A stretch of 64,000 nucleotides of DNA from Streptomyces tuirus (GTDB taxonomy: Bacteria > Actinomycetota > Actinomycetes > Streptomycetales > Streptomycetaceae): positions 1,054,001 through 1,118,000 of the forward strand of contig JAGTPG010000002.1 in the NCBI GenBank assembly GCA_018195615.1, read 5' to 3'. Below are positions 27,663 to 36,538 of the stretch, piece after piece (the stretch's first letter is position 1; each line of letters opens with the position of its first letter). The notes under the pieces were generated by a model. The model saw only the letters and a program-made list of their open reading frames with translations, made no database searches and was not told the DNA's origin. The position numbers and the translations under genes were made by a program.

Positions 27663-29093
27663 ATGTCGAGGCTGCTCACCCGGCTCGCGGCGATATTGGT
27701 CGCCGTCGGCCTCTTCTTCACCTCCCAATCCTTGGCCGCACCTCAGCGGGCGGCCGCCGCCGACCCGGGCTACCTGATGCTGCACTTCACCGGGGAGGGG
27801 TCGACCGGTCAGCAGATGTACCTCTCGCACAGCACGGACGGCCTCCACTGGAACGACCTCAACGGCGGGGCGCCGATCCTGCGCTCCACGGTCGGCACGA
27901 AGGGGGTGCGTGACCCCGCACTCGTGAGATCCCCCGACGGCAGCAAGTACTGGATCATCGCGACCGACCTGTGCATCAGCTGCGGGCAGGACTGGGAAAC
28001 GTCCATCAACAACGGCAGCCGCAACCTGGTTGTGTGGGAGTCGACGGACCTGATCAACTGGTCGGAGCCGTGGCTGCTCAACGTCGCCGGCGCGATCCCC
28101 GACGGCCGCAACGCCTGGGCGCCCGAGGCGATCTGGAACCCGGCCACCAACGACTACGTCCTGTACTGGGCGACGAACAAGCCCGTCAATGGCGTAAAGA
28201 AGCACCGGATCTACTACGCCCACACCCGAGACTTCCGCACCATCACCACCCCGCAGATCTACATCGAACGCGCCGGCACCCAGGAAATCATCGACACCCA
28301 GATCGTCGAGATGCCGGCCGGCGTCGGCAACTACCGCTACGTACGCGCCTCCGGCGACGGCCAGATCACCCTCGAAGGCAGCAACTCGATCCTCGGGACG
28401 TGGACGAACCTCGGCAACCTCTCCGGCATCGGCCTGACCGGCGCCCAGGTCGAGGGCCCGATGTGGATGAAGTTCCGCGACCGCAACGAGTGGGCGCTCT
28501 ACCTCGACCAGTACTCCTCCGGACGCGGTTACATGCCGGTCGCGACGACCAACCCCTCCGCCTCCGGCACGTACCGGATGCCGGCGTCGGGAAGCTACAA
28601 CATGGGCGTCACCAAGAAGCGTCACGGCTCGATCCTGAACCTCACGGCCGCCGAGGAATCCCGTGTGCTCGCACGCTGGACCGATGTCCCGGCCAAGCGA
28701 CTCCAGTCGTACAACTTCCAGGACCGGTACGTGCGGCACGCCGACTTCGATGTGCGCGTCGACCAGAACATCACCGGCCCGGACGCACAGTTCCGGCTGC
28801 GGCCCGGTCTTGCGGGCTCCGGCACCGTCTCCTTCGAGTCGGTGAACTACCGCGGCTACTTCCTGCGGCACGCCAACAACGACTTCCAACTGGTCCGCAA
28901 CGACGGCACCGCCCAGTTCGCCGCGGACGCCACCTTTCGCCAGGTCGCCGGCCTCGCAGACTCCACCTGGTCGTCGTTCCAGTCCTACAACCACCCCGAC
29001 CGCTACATCCGGCACTACGCCTACCAGCTCCGCCTCGACCCCATCACCACCGCGACAGGACGCAGCGACGCCACATTCCGCGTGACGAACTGA
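27663..29093 (+). CDS. Secreted GH43-type glycosidase with AbfB domain
   Basis: This 476-residue exported enzyme has a signal peptide (SRLLTRLAAILVAVGLFF, cleavage near Ala-Ala-Ala at about 33). A five-bladed-propeller catalytic domain covers about 35-325, with GVRDPALVRSPDG and WAPEAIWNPATNDYVLYWA carrying likely catalytic acids of family GH43. An arabinose-binding AbfB module (about 335-476) has two RYxRH repeats: QDRYVRHADF and PDRYIRHYAYQLRLDP. It should attack arabinose-containing polysaccharide outside the cell. I used the ATG at 27663 because the signal peptide begins there. A bidirectional hairpin follows. The exact linkage specificity is not evident. Confidence 0.85.
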   Translation: MSRLLTRLAAILVAVGLFFTSQSLAAPQRAAAADPGYLMLHFTGEGSTGQQMYLSHSTDGLHWNDLNGGAPILRSTVGTKGVRDPALVRSPDGSKYWIIATDLCISCGQDWETSINNGSRNLVVWESTDLINWSEPWLLNVAGAIPDGRNAWAPEAIWNPATNDYVLYWATNKPVNGVKKHRIYYAHTRDFRTITTPQIYIERAGTQEIIDTQIVEMPAGVGNYRYVRASGDGQITLEGSNSILGTWTNLGNLSGIGLTGAQVEGPMWMKFRDRNEWALYLDQYSSGRGYMPVATTNPSASGTYRMPASGSYNMGVTKKRHGSILNLTAAEESRVLARWTDVPAKRLQSYNFQDRYVRHADFDVRVDQNITGPDAQFRLRPGLAGSGTVSFESVNYRGYFLRHANNDFQLVRNDGTAQFAADATFRQVAGLADSTWSSFQSYNHPDRYIRHYAYQLRLDPITTATGRSDATFRVTN

Positions 29094-29106
29094 CCCGGCA
29101 CCGACA

Positions 29107-29143
29107 GGGATGCCGGCGCCTCCGAGGAGAGCACCGGCATCCC
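29107..29143. terminator. Bidirectional hairpin between GH43 and yjbQ
   Basis: GGGATGCCGG and CCGGCATCCC form a perfect 10-bp stem around a 17-base loop. It lies 13 bases after the GH43 stop and between convergent genes, so it can serve both strands. Confidence 0.7.
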
Positions 29144-29213
29144 CTTCCTCTGCCTTCCCATGCTCTCCGCACGCCCATGCAGGCAAGAGGCAGAACTGCA
29201 GTCGGCACCCTCG

Positions 29214-29636
29214 TCACGCCAGGAACGACAACCGCACCTGCCGACGAGGATTGTCCTTGTTCGTGTCCACCAGGCACACCGACTGCCACGTCCCGAGCTC
29301 CAGCCGGCCGCCCAGCACCGGCAGGGTCGCGTGGGGCGGGACGAGGGCCGGCAGGACGTGGTCGCGGCCGTGGCCGGGGCTGCCGTGCCGGTGCTGCCAG
29401 CGGTCGTCGGCGGGCAGCAGCGTGTGCAGCGCGGCCAGAAGATCGTCGTCGCTGCCGGCCCCGGTCTCGAGAACGGCGATCCCGGCAGTCGCGTGCGGGA
29501 CGAAGAGATTGAGCAGGCCGTCGCGGCCGGCGGCCTGCTCACGCAGGAAGGACTCGCAGTCGCCGGTGATGTCGACGACCTTCTCCGTGGAACCGGTGGT
29601 GATGTTCAGGACTCGCGTGGTGAAGACAGCTGACAT
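29214..29636 (-). CDS. yjbQ: YjbQ / UPF0047 family protein
   Basis: This 140-residue protein of the UPF0047 family starts MSAVFTTRVLNITTGSTEKV. Hallmarks are NLFVPHATAGIAVLE with the conserved His, WQHRHGSPGHGRDHVLPAL, and the C-terminal SVCLVDTNKDNPRRQVRLSF. Family members are small trimeric proteins with weak thiamine-phosphate-synthase-like activity reported; their physiological role is unsettled. It stands alone, convergent with GH43. Its last 20 codons have a degenerate relative at 18657-18719. Confidence 0.88.
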   Translation of the reverse strand: MSAVFTTRVLNITTGSTEKVVDITGDCESFLREQAAGRDGLLNLFVPHATAGIAVLETGAGSDDDLLAALHTLLPADDRWQHRHGSPGHGRDHVLPALVPPHATLPVLGGRLELGTWQSVCLVDTNKDNPRRQVRLSFLA

Positions 29637-29758
29637 GCCCCCATCCTGACGCACGCGCCGGGCTTCATCAGGTCAGGCCCGGCCGGGAGACGATACGGAC
29701 GTCCACTGAACGAGACGCCCGTTGACCGTGCGCATGCCATCTGGCTAGGTTCGGCCGC

Positions 29759-29842
29759 ATGTTGCGTTCAGCCCTGCTCACCACGCGCGGTCACATCGAC
29801 CTGCTGCGGGTGGCTTCCGCCGCGTGTCGCCGCGGCTGCTGA
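29759..29842 (+). CDS. Cys-containing leader peptide of the sulfonate operon
   Basis: This 27-codon ORF begins MLRSALLTTRGHIDLLRVAS and ends AACRRGC. The core RGHIDLLRVASAACR matches a class of putative leader peptides that Streptomyces genomes carry upstream of sulfur-assimilation and sulfonate-transport genes, usually with a Cys-Arg ending. It lies 132 bases before the ssuC-like start on the same strand. Two Cys codons near the end would let ribosome stalling at low cysteine sense sulfur status. A perfect 8-bp hairpin follows (29909-29933). I recognise the motif from memory; the attenuation mechanism is inference. Confidence 0.75.
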   Translation: MLRSALLTTRGHIDLLRVASAACRRGC

Positions 29843-29908
29843 CGCCCTTCCTCTCCTCACCTCCCGGTTCCCTCGCCTCGGTTCCGCCTGCCCGCTGATC
29901 GCGCCCGT

Positions 29909-29933
29909 CCGCGTCGGCGTGGCGGCGACGCGG
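29909..29933 (+). promoter_or_regulatory. Candidate attenuator hairpin between leader peptide and ssuC
   Basis: CCGCGTCG and CGACGCGG pair perfectly over 8 bp with a 9-base loop. It lies 66 bases after the leader-peptide stop and 41 bases before the permease ATG. Its place fits a transcription-attenuation or translation-control element linked to the leader. Confidence 0.45.
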
Positions 29934-29974
29934 CGTGCCTCTCCCGGCCCTCGCTCTCCTCCCGTGGAGCCTTC

Positions 29975-30844
29975 ATGAGCATCAGTCATGCCCCGCCCAC
30001 GTCGCCAGAAGCCGATATTTCGCCTGAATCAGCTTCTGACCCTGACCTCCAGCCCCTCGTCCCCGCCTCCTCCCGCCGCGCCCGCGTCCCCCGCTGGCTG
30101 CGCCGCACCACCGGCCCGGTCCTTCTGCTGGCCCTCTGGCAACTCCTCAGCGGCACAGGCGTGTTGCCCCCGGACGTGCTCGCCTCGCCCGGCCGGATCG
30201 CACAGGTCGGCGGGGACCTGGTCGCCGACGGTTCGCTGCCGGCGGCCATGGGCACCTCGCTCCAGCGGGTCGCCGCCGGGCTGCTGCTCGGCCTGGTGGT
30301 CGGCACCGGACTCGCCCTGCTCGCGGGCCTGTTCCGGATCGGCGAGGACCTCGTGGACGCGCCCGTGCAGATGCTGCGGACCGTGCCGTTCGTGGGTCTC
30401 ATCCCGCTGTTCATCATCTGGTTCGGCATCGGCGAGGCCCCCAAGATCGCCATCATCACACTCGGCGTGACCTTCCCGCTCTACCTCAACGTCTACGCCG
30501 GCATCCGCGGCGTGGACGCCCAGTTGATCGAGGCCGGGGAGTCCCTCGGGCTGTCGCGGTGGGGGCTGGTGCGGCATGTCGTGCTGCCGGGCGCGCTGCC
30601 CGGCGCGATGACCGGCCTGCGCTACTCGCTCGGCATCGCCTGGCTGGCGCTGGTCTTCGCCGAGCAGGTCAACGCCGACTCCGGCATCGGCTTCCTGATG
30701 GTGCAGGCGCGGGACTTCCTGCGGACCGACGTGATCGTCGTCTGCCTGATCGTCTACGCCTTCCTCGGTCTGCTCGCCGACTTCATCGTCCGCTCTCTCG
30801 AAAGGCTGCTGCTGCAATGGCGACCCACGTTCACCGGCCGGTGA
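29975..30844 (+). CDS. ssuC: Sulfonate/nitrate-type ABC importer permease
   Basis: This 289-residue permease of the SsuC/TauC type has an extended polar N-terminus of about 40 residues and about six membrane segments. The family loop DAQLIEAGESLGLSRWGLVRHVVLP contacts the ATPase. FGIGEAPKIAIITLGVTFPLYLN and ADSGIGFLMVQARDFLRTDVI are typical of sulfonate permeases. The ATG has GTGGAG six bases upstream. It overlaps the ATPase gene by 28 bases, so the two are coupled. The leader peptide upstream supports a sulfur role over nitrate or thiamine-precursor uptake. Confidence 0.85.
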   Translation: MSISHAPPTSPEADISPESASDPDLQPLVPASSRRARVPRWLRRTTGPVLLLALWQLLSGTGVLPPDVLASPGRIAQVGGDLVADGSLPAAMGTSLQRVAAGLLLGLVVGTGLALLAGLFRIGEDLVDAPVQMLRTVPFVGLIPLFIIWFGIGEAPKIAIITLGVTFPLYLNVYAGIRGVDAQLIEAGESLGLSRWGLVRHVVLPGALPGAMTGLRYSLGIAWLALVFAEQVNADSGIGFLMVQARDFLRTDVIVVCLIVYAFLGLLADFIVRSLERLLLQWRPTFTGR

Positions 30845-31557
30845 CCTCCCAGGCGGTCCACGTCGACGGGCTGACCCGCTCCTTCGACGGCCGTGCCGTC
30901 ATCGACGACCTGCGACTCGACGTCCGGCCGGGCGAGTTCGTGGCCCTGCTCGGCCGCAGCGGCTGCGGCAAGTCGACGCTGCTGCGCATCCTCGCCGGGC
31001 TCGACCGCGACATCGAGGGCACCGTGCTGGTGCCGCGCCGCAAGGCCGTCGCCTTCCAGGCACCGCGGCTGATGCCGTGGAAGAAGGTGTGGCGCAACGT
31101 CCTGCTCGGCCTGCCCGGCAAGCCGGAGCGCGCCGTCGCCGAGCAGGCCCTCGACGAGGTCGGTCTCGGCCACCGCTCGGACGCCTGGCCCAAGACCCTC
31201 TCCGGCGGCGAGGCCCAACGCGCCTCACTGGCACGGGCGTTGGTGCGCGAGCCCGATCTGCTGTTGCTCGACGAGCCGTTCGGCGCGCTCGACGCGCTCA
31301 CCCGCATCAAGGCCCAGCGGCTCGTGGGCGAGTTGTGGCAGCGCCGGGGATGCGCGGTGCTCCTCGTCACCCACGACGTGGAGGAGGCGGTGCTGCTCGC
31401 CGACCGCGTCCTGGTGATGGACGGCGGGGTCATCGCCCACGAGCAGCACGTCGAGCTGGACCGTCCCCGCGACATCGCCGACCCGCGCTTCGCCGCGCTC
31501 CGTGCCGGCCTCCTCGAACGCCTGGGCGTCGAGGCCACGCCCGCCGAAGCCGCCTGA
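30817..31557 (+). CDS. ssuB: Sulfonate-type ABC importer ATPase
   Basis: This 246-residue ATPase has Walker A GRSGCGKST at 46-54, Q-loop VAFQAPRLMPWKKV, signature LSGGEAQRASLARAL, Walker B LLLLDEPFGALD and H-loop LLVTHDVEEAVLLADRV. These are the standard signs of the SsuB/TauB group. The ATG lies inside the end of ssuC. It energises uptake with SsuC and the lipoprotein encoded next. Confidence 0.9.
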   Translation: MATHVHRPVTSQAVHVDGLTRSFDGRAVIDDLRLDVRPGEFVALLGRSGCGKSTLLRILAGLDRDIEGTVLVPRRKAVAFQAPRLMPWKKVWRNVLLGLPGKPERAVAEQALDEVGLGHRSDAWPKTLSGGEAQRASLARALVREPDLLLLDEPFGALDALTRIKAQRLVGELWQRRGCAVLLVTHDVEEAVLLADRVLVMDGGVIAHEQHVELDRPRDIADPRFAALRAGLLERLGVEATPAEAA

Positions 31558-31605
31558 CCCGCCCCGCGTACGACGACCCGTACGACCCACACGAACGGAA
31601 CCACC

Positions 31606-32649
31606 ATGCGACGACGCCTCGCCCCCGCCGCGCTGCTCCTCCCCCTCGCCCTGCTGCTCACCGCTTGCGGCGGCAACTCGGCCGCCAGTACGCCGGACGG
31701 CGGCACCGACGGGCACGGCTCGGTCACGATCGACGTCGGTGACCAGAAGGGCGGTTCGGAGGCCATCCTGCGGGCCGCCGGGGAACTGAAGAACCTCGAC
31801 TACAAGATCAAGTGGTCCACCTTCACCTCCGGCCCTCCCCTGCTGGAGGCCGTCAACGCGGGGGCCGTCGACATCGGCGGCGTCGGCAACACCCCGCCGG
31901 TCTTCGCGGCCGGAGCGGGCTCGAAGATCAAGGTCGTGGCCGCCTGGCACGGCACGTCCAAGGGCGACACCATCCTCGTCCCGAACGACTCGTCCCTGAA
32001 GAGCCCCGAGCAGCTCAAGGGCAGGTCGGTGGCCGTCGCGCAGGGTTCGTCGGCGCACTACCAGTTGGTCGCGTCCCTGAAGAAGACCGGGCTGAAGCTG
32101 AGCGACATCAAGGTCAAGTACCTCCAGCCGGCCGACGCGCTCGCCGCGTTCACCGCCGGCAAGGTCGCCGCGTGGGCGGTGTGGGATCCGTACACCTCGC
32201 AGGTGCTGAAGGCCGGACAGGGACGGGTCCTGACCGACGGTGACGGAGTGACCAACGGCCTCACCTTCCAGGTCGCGGCACCGGACGCGCTGAAGGACGG
32301 GAAGAAGGCCGCCGCCGTCAGGGACTACCTGGAGCGGCTGCGCCGCGCCTACAGGTGGGTGTACGACCACGAGGAGGAGTGGGCGAAGGTCTGGGCGAAG
32401 GACACCGGGCTCCCCGAGGACGTGGCCCTGGCCGCGGTGAAGCGCACCTACACGACCCGGATCGCGGTCGCCGTCGACAAGCCGCTGATCGCCTCCGAGC
32501 AGGAGATCGCCGACACGTTCACGGCGTTGCGGCTCATCCCGCGCAAGGTCGACTTCGGCGAATTCACCGACACCCGGTTCAACGGCGACCTGCCGCCGTC
32601 GACCGCCGCGCCCCGGCCCTCGGAAGGCCAGGCCGGGGAAGATCCATGA
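31606..32649 (+). CDS. ssuA: Sulfonate-type substrate-binding lipoprotein
   Basis: This 347-residue solute receptor has a signal sequence ending in lipobox LTAC (Cys21), so it is a lipoprotein. The fold is of the NMT1/SsuA type: VDIGGVGNTPPVFAAGAGS, then LKGRSVAVAQGSSAHYQLVA and KVAAWAVWDPYTSQVL, all characteristic of aliphatic-sulfonate binding proteins. It follows ssuB by 48 bases and precedes an oxidoreductase gene by 22 bases. Alkanesulfonates or related organosulfur compounds are the likely ligands. Confidence 0.88.
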   Translation: MRRRLAPAALLLPLALLLTACGGNSAASTPDGGTDGHGSVTIDVGDQKGGSEAILRAAGELKNLDYKIKWSTFTSGPPLLEAVNAGAVDIGGVGNTPPVFAAGAGSKIKVVAAWHGTSKGDTILVPNDSSLKSPEQLKGRSVAVAQGSSAHYQLVASLKKTGLKLSDIKVKYLQPADALAAFTAGKVAAWAVWDPYTSQVLKAGQGRVLTDGDGVTNGLTFQVAAPDALKDGKKAAAVRDYLERLRRAYRWVYDHEEEWAKVWAKDTGLPEDVALAAVKRTYTTRIAVAVDKPLIASEQEIADTFTALRLIPRKVDFGEFTDTRFNGDLPPSTAAPRPSEGQAGEDP

Positions 32650-32671
32650 CCCCGGCACGGTTAGTAGAAGC

Positions 32672-33785
32672 GTGAACAACACACGTGAGGTCGAGGTGGT
32701 CGTCATAGGCGCTGGTCAGGCCGGTCTGGCCGGCGCCTATCACCTGCGGCGATCCGGTTTCGAACCGGACCGCGACTTCGTCGTGCTGGACCACTCCCCC
32801 GGGCCCGGTGGCGCCTGGCAGTTCCGCTGGCCGTCGCTGACGTACGGCAAGGTGCACGGGATGCACGCGCTGCCGGGGATGGAGCTGACGGACGCGGATC
32901 CGGCGCGGCCGTCCGCCGAGGTGATCAGCGATTACTTCGACCGGTACGAGCGGGCCTTCGATCTGCGGGTGCGGCGCCCCGTCGACGTGCGGGCCGTGCG
33001 CGAGGGGTCCGGCGGGCGGCTGCTGGTGGAGACCTCGGACGGGGTGTGGTCGACGCGGGCGCTGATCAACGCGACGGGCACGTGGGGCCGGCCGTTCTGG
33101 CCGCGCTATCCGGGCCAGGAGACGTTCAGGGGCGGCAGGTGCACACCGCCCAGTACGCCGGGCCGGAGGAGTTCGCCGGGCAGCGGGTCGTCGTGGTGGG
33201 CGGCGGCGCCTCGGGCACACAGCATCTGCTGGAGATCGCCCCGTACGCGGCGGCCACCACCTGGGTGACCCGGCGCCCGCCCGTCTTCCGTGAGGGCCCT
33301 TCGACGAGAACGCGGGCCGGGCGGCCGTCGCGCTCGTCGAGGAACGGGTGCGGCAGGGACTGCCGCCCAGGAGTGTCGTCTCGGTCACCGGGCTGCCGCT
33401 CAACGACGCGATCCGGCAGGGCATCCAGGACGGTGTGCTGGACCGGCAGCCGATGTTCGACCGCATCACACCGACCGGGGTGGACTGGAAGCCGGGGTCC
33501 CCCCTGCTCGAGCGAAGCCGAGAGCTCGAGGGAGGGCGGCACGTCGACGCCGACGTCATCCTGTGGGCCACCGGCTTCCGGGCCGCCATCGACCACCTCA
33601 CCCCCCTGCGGCTGCGCGAGCCCGGCGGCGGTATCCGTATGGAGGGCACACAGGCGGCCGTCGACCCCCGGATCCACCTCGTCGGCTACGGCCCGTCGGC
33701 CAGCACCATCGGCGCGAACCGGGCCGGCCGCGCGGCCGTCCGGGACATCAGGCACCTGCTGGCGGGGCAGCCGGTCGCCGCGTGA
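32672..33785 (+). CDS. FMO-like flavin oxidoreductase in the sulfonate operon (two lost bases)
   Basis: The restored protein of 371 residues is a flavin-containing monooxygenase-like/TrkA-type oxidoreductase. The FAD site VIGAGQAGLAGAYHLRRSG is at the N-terminus, followed by GPGGAWQFRWPSL and the NADPH site VVVVGGGASGTQHLLEI near residue 165. VDADVILWATGFRAAIDHL lies near 295, the usual late motif. Frame breaks occur at about 33131 (restored FRGRQVHTAQYAG) and 33298 (restored REGPFDENAGRAAVALVEER). The start is GTG. It follows ssuA closely and may oxidise an imported organosulfur compound, but no SsuD-type enzyme is present to confirm this. A short palindrome (33498) lies in its coding region. 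Confidence 0.8.
33498..33536. repeat. Short palindromic repeat inside the oxidoreductase gene
   Basis: CTCGAGC at 33507-33513 and GCTCGAG at 33524-33530 flank a 10-base loop, with C-rich and G-rich outer arms. The core CTCGAGCGAAGCCGAGAG resembles a short palindromic element I recall as being scattered through Streptomyces intergenic regions. Here it is translated as LLERSRELEGG, an insertion relative to the usual oxidoreductase sequence at this point. Confidence 0.5.
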
Positions 33786-33819
33786 CACCTCGACGGGCCG
33801 TCGGCACCGGGCCGCCCGC

Positions 33820-34695
33820 TCACCCCATCGCCCGCACGTCGCCCCTCTCCGTCTGGTCCTTCTTCTGCTGGTCCTTCTTCTGCTGGGCGTTGAACTCCGC
33901 GACATTGCGCTGGTGTTCCGCATAGTCCGCGGTGAAGCGGGTGTCGCCCGGGCGGACCGTGACGAAGTACAGCCAGTCGCCCGGTGGCGGGTTGATCGCG
34001 GCGCGGACGGCCTCCTCGCCCGGGTTGCCGATGGGGGTGGGCGGCAGGCCCATGCGCTGGTACGTGTTGTAAGGGCTGTCGATCCGGGTGTCGCTCGCCG
34101 TGGTCCGGAGGGTGGAGCGGCCGAGGGCGTAGTTGACGGTGGAGTCCATCTGGAGGGGCATGCCGCGTTCGAGGCGGTTGAAGACGACCCGGGCGACCTT
34201 GCCCATGTCCGTCGTGGTGGCCGCCTCCGCCTGGACGATGCTCGCGATGGTGACGGCCTGGTAGACGTTCATGGCGTTGCGCTGCGCCCCGGCGGCGATG
34301 GGAGCGCCGTTGAACTTCTCGTTCGCGGTGTCGACCATCAGTGCCAGAAGCTTCTCCGGCCTGGTCTTCTCCGGGAGCGGATAGGTCGCCGGGAAGAGGT
34401 AGCCCTCCGGGTTGCCCTTGGCGTCGCCCGGCAGTTTCAGTGCCGCCTTCGCGAGGGACTTCTCGGTGCTGCCGGCGGGCAGTGCGAGGGCCTTGTCGAC
34501 GGCGGCGTAGACCTGGCTCGCACGCCGGCCCTCCGGGATCACCAGGGTCGCGAGCCGGTCGTCCTTCTCGTGCCCCAGGATCAGCAGCGGCACCGCCACG
34601 GCGGTGCCGACGACGACGGCTGCGGTCACGACGAGGGCGATGCGGCCCCGACGGGTCAGTCGGATCGGGCTCCGTGGCGGAGTGTTCGTCTGCAT
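33820..34695 (-). CDS. mltG: MltG-type endolytic murein transglycosylase
   Basis: This 291-residue YceG/MltG family protein has a single N-terminal membrane anchor (about 18-40) and an extracytoplasmic catalytic domain. The family segments are NPEGYLFPATYPLP, VTIASIVQAEA with the catalytic Glu157, MDSTVNYALG, and SPYNTYQRMGLPPTPIGNPGE. The C-terminus has a QQKKDQQKKDQ stretch. MltG cuts nascent peptidoglycan strands and sets their length. In Streptomyces the main copy usually sits near aroE/ruvX; this isolated and somewhat shorter protein is probably a paralogue. It converges on the oxidoreductase gene. Confidence 0.85.
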   Translation of the reverse strand: MQTNTPPRSPIRLTRRGRIALVVTAAVVVGTAVAVPLLILGHEKDDRLATLVIPEGRRASQVYAAVDKALALPAGSTEKSLAKAALKLPGDAKGNPEGYLFPATYPLPEKTRPEKLLALMVDTANEKFNGAPIAAGAQRNAMNVYQAVTIASIVQAEAATTTDMGKVARVVFNRLERGMPLQMDSTVNYALGRSTLRTTASDTRIDSPYNTYQRMGLPPTPIGNPGEEAVRAAINPPPGDWLYFVTVRPGDTRFTADYAEHQRNVAEFNAQQKKDQQKKDQTERGDVRAMG

Positions 34696-34738
34696 GCGGG
34701 CACGGTAACGCGCATACCGTCACAAACCTGGCATATTT

Positions 34739-36538
34739 TCATCTTGTCGGTTCCAGTTGGGCGTCCCGGCGTACCAGCGCCGCGTACCGGCCCTCCCGCT
34801 CCAGCAGTTCCTCGTGCGTGCCGAGTTCGACCGCACGCCCCGAGTCGAGGACCACGATCTGGTCGGCACCCCGGACGGTGGACAGCCGGTGGGCGATGGT
34901 GAACGTGGTGCGGTCGGCCGACAGGGCGTCGATCGCCTCCTGGACGGCGGCCTCGGTCCGCGTGTCCAGGGCGCTGGTGGCCTCGTCGAGGATGAGGACC
35001 GGCGGATCGCGCAGGATGGTGCGGGCGATGGCCAGGCGCTGCTTCTCACCGCCGGAGAAGCGGTGCCCCGCTCGCCCACGACGGTGTCGTAGCCCTCGGG
35101 CAGGGAAGCGATGTGGTCGTGGATCTGGGCCGCCCGCGCCGCCTGGTACAGCTCCTCGTCGGTGGCGTCGGGCTTGGCGAAGCGCAGGTTGTCGGCGACC
35201 GAGGCGTGGAAGAGGTACGTCTCCTGCGAGACGACGCCGACGGCACGCGCCAGGGTGTCGAAGTCGAGGTCGCGGACGTCGACCCCGTCGAGGGTGACGC
35301 GGCCGCCGGTGACGTCGTAGAGGCGGGGCACCAGGTAGCCGAGCGTGGACTTGCCCGCGCCGGTGGGGCCGACGACGGCGAGGCTGCCACCGGCCGGGAC
35401 GGTGAGGTCGATGCCGTCGAGGACCGGGCCGCCCTGGTCGTCGTAGCCGAAGGAGACGTTCTCGAAGCGGACCTCGCCCTTGATGCGGTCGAGCCGGACC
35501 GGGTCGGGGCGCTCGGTGATGTCGACGGGCAGGTCGAGGTACTCGAAGATGCGCTGGAAGAGGGCGAGCGAGGTCTGGATCTGCACACCGGTCGACAGCA
35601 GGCTCACGGCCGGGCGGAACAGGCCCTGCTGGAGCGAGACGAAGGCGACGATCGTGCCGATGGAGACCTCGGGGCCGCCGAGCTGGAGGGCCATGCCGGC
35701 GGTCCAGTAGATGACGGCGGGCAGGGCGGCCATGACGATCGTGATGACGGCCATCCGCCACCGGCCCGCCATGTTCGACCGCACCTCCAGGCCGACGAGT
35801 TCCTCCGATTCCTCGGCGAAGGACTTCGTCAGCGAGTCGGAGCGGCCCATCGTGCGGCCGAGCAGGATGCCGCTGACGGACAGCGACTCGGTGACGGTGG
35901 CGGCCATCGCGGCCATCTGCTTCTGGCGCTGGGTGGTGATCTTCCGCCGTTCGTTGCCGACGCGGCGGCTGATCCACACGAACACCGGCAGCAACAGCAG
36001 CGAGACGACGGTGAGGCGCCAGTCGAGGGCGACCATCGCGACGATCGTGGCGACCACGCTCGTGAGGTTGGAGACCAGGGAGGTCGCGGTGGAGGTGACG
36101 GTGGCCTGCATGCCGCCGATGTCGTTGGCGATGCGGGACTGCACCTCGCCCGTGCGGGTGCGTGTGAAGAACGCGAGGGACATGCGCTGCAGCCGGCCGT
36201 AGACGGCGGTGCGCAGGTCGTGCATGACGCGCTGGCCGACGGTCGTGGAGATCAGGGTCTGCAGCACGCCGAAGACGCTGGTGAGGACGGCGCTGAGGAT
36301 CATGCCGAGGGCGAGCAGGCTGAGCAGGCCCGTGCGCCCCTCGGGGATCGCGACGTCGAGGATCTCCTTCAGCAGGAACGGCGTGGCTACGGAGACCAGC
36401 GACGAGGCGCCGACCAGCAGGCCGACGATCGCGAGACGGCCCGGTAGGGCGGAAGAGCCCGAGGATGCGGCGGACCTGCCGCGGCTGTTCCTGCGCGCCG
36501 CCGGGTGGGGTCCAGGGGGCTTCGTGGTCGGGATGCAT
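34739..36538 (-). CDS. MDR-type ABC exporter half-transporter (three lost bases)
   Basis: The restored protein of 600 residues has an ABC_membrane domain with six helices (about 35-330) and a C-terminal ATPase. Walker A is GPTGAGKST at about 390, Q-loop VVSQETYLFHASV, signature FSGGEKQRLAIARTIL at about 495, Walker B VLILDEATSALD and H-loop FTIAHRLSTV. The frame breaks near 36448 and 36439 (restored FRPYRARLAIVGLLVGAS) and near 35067 (restored GERGHRFSGGEKQR). It probably works as a homodimer, since no partner adjoins. A MarR gene is divergent, with a perfect inverted repeat between the two, so drug-inducible export is likely. Confidence 0.87.
   Translation of the reverse strand: MHPDHEAPWTPPGGAQEQPRQVRRILGLFRPTGPSRDRRPAGRRLVAGLRSHAVPAEGDPRRRDPRGAHGPAQPARPRHDPQRRPHQRLRRAADPDLHDRRPARHARPAHRRLRPAAAHVPRVLHTHPHGRGAVPHRQRHRRHAGHRHLHRDLPGLQPHERGRHDRRDGRPRLAPHRRLAAVAAGVRVDQPPRRQRTAEDHHPAPEADGRDGRHRHRVAVRQRHPARPHDGPLRLADEVLRRGIGGTRRPGGAVEHGGPVADGRHHDRHGRPARRHLLDRRHGPPARRPRGLHRHDRRLRLAPAGPVPPGREPAVDRCADPDLARPLPAHLRVPRPARRHHRAPRPGPARPHQGRGPLRERLLRLRRPGRPGPRRHRPHRPGRWQPRRRRPHRRGQVHARLPGAPPLRRHRRPRHPRRGRRPRPRLRHPGACRRRRLAGDVPLPRLGRRQPALRQARRHRRGAVPGGAGGPDPRPHRFPARGLRHRRGRAGHRFSGGEKQRLAIARTILRDPPVLILDEATSALDTRTEAAVQEAIDALSADRTTFTIAHRLSTVRGADQIVVLDSGRAVELGTHEELLEREGRYAALVRRDAQLEPTR

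Noticed and set aside
35113..36447. 444-codon + strand acidic frame opposite the ABC exporter
   Set aside because: Asp/Glu/Val-rich shadow. The exporter motifs are on the minus strand.
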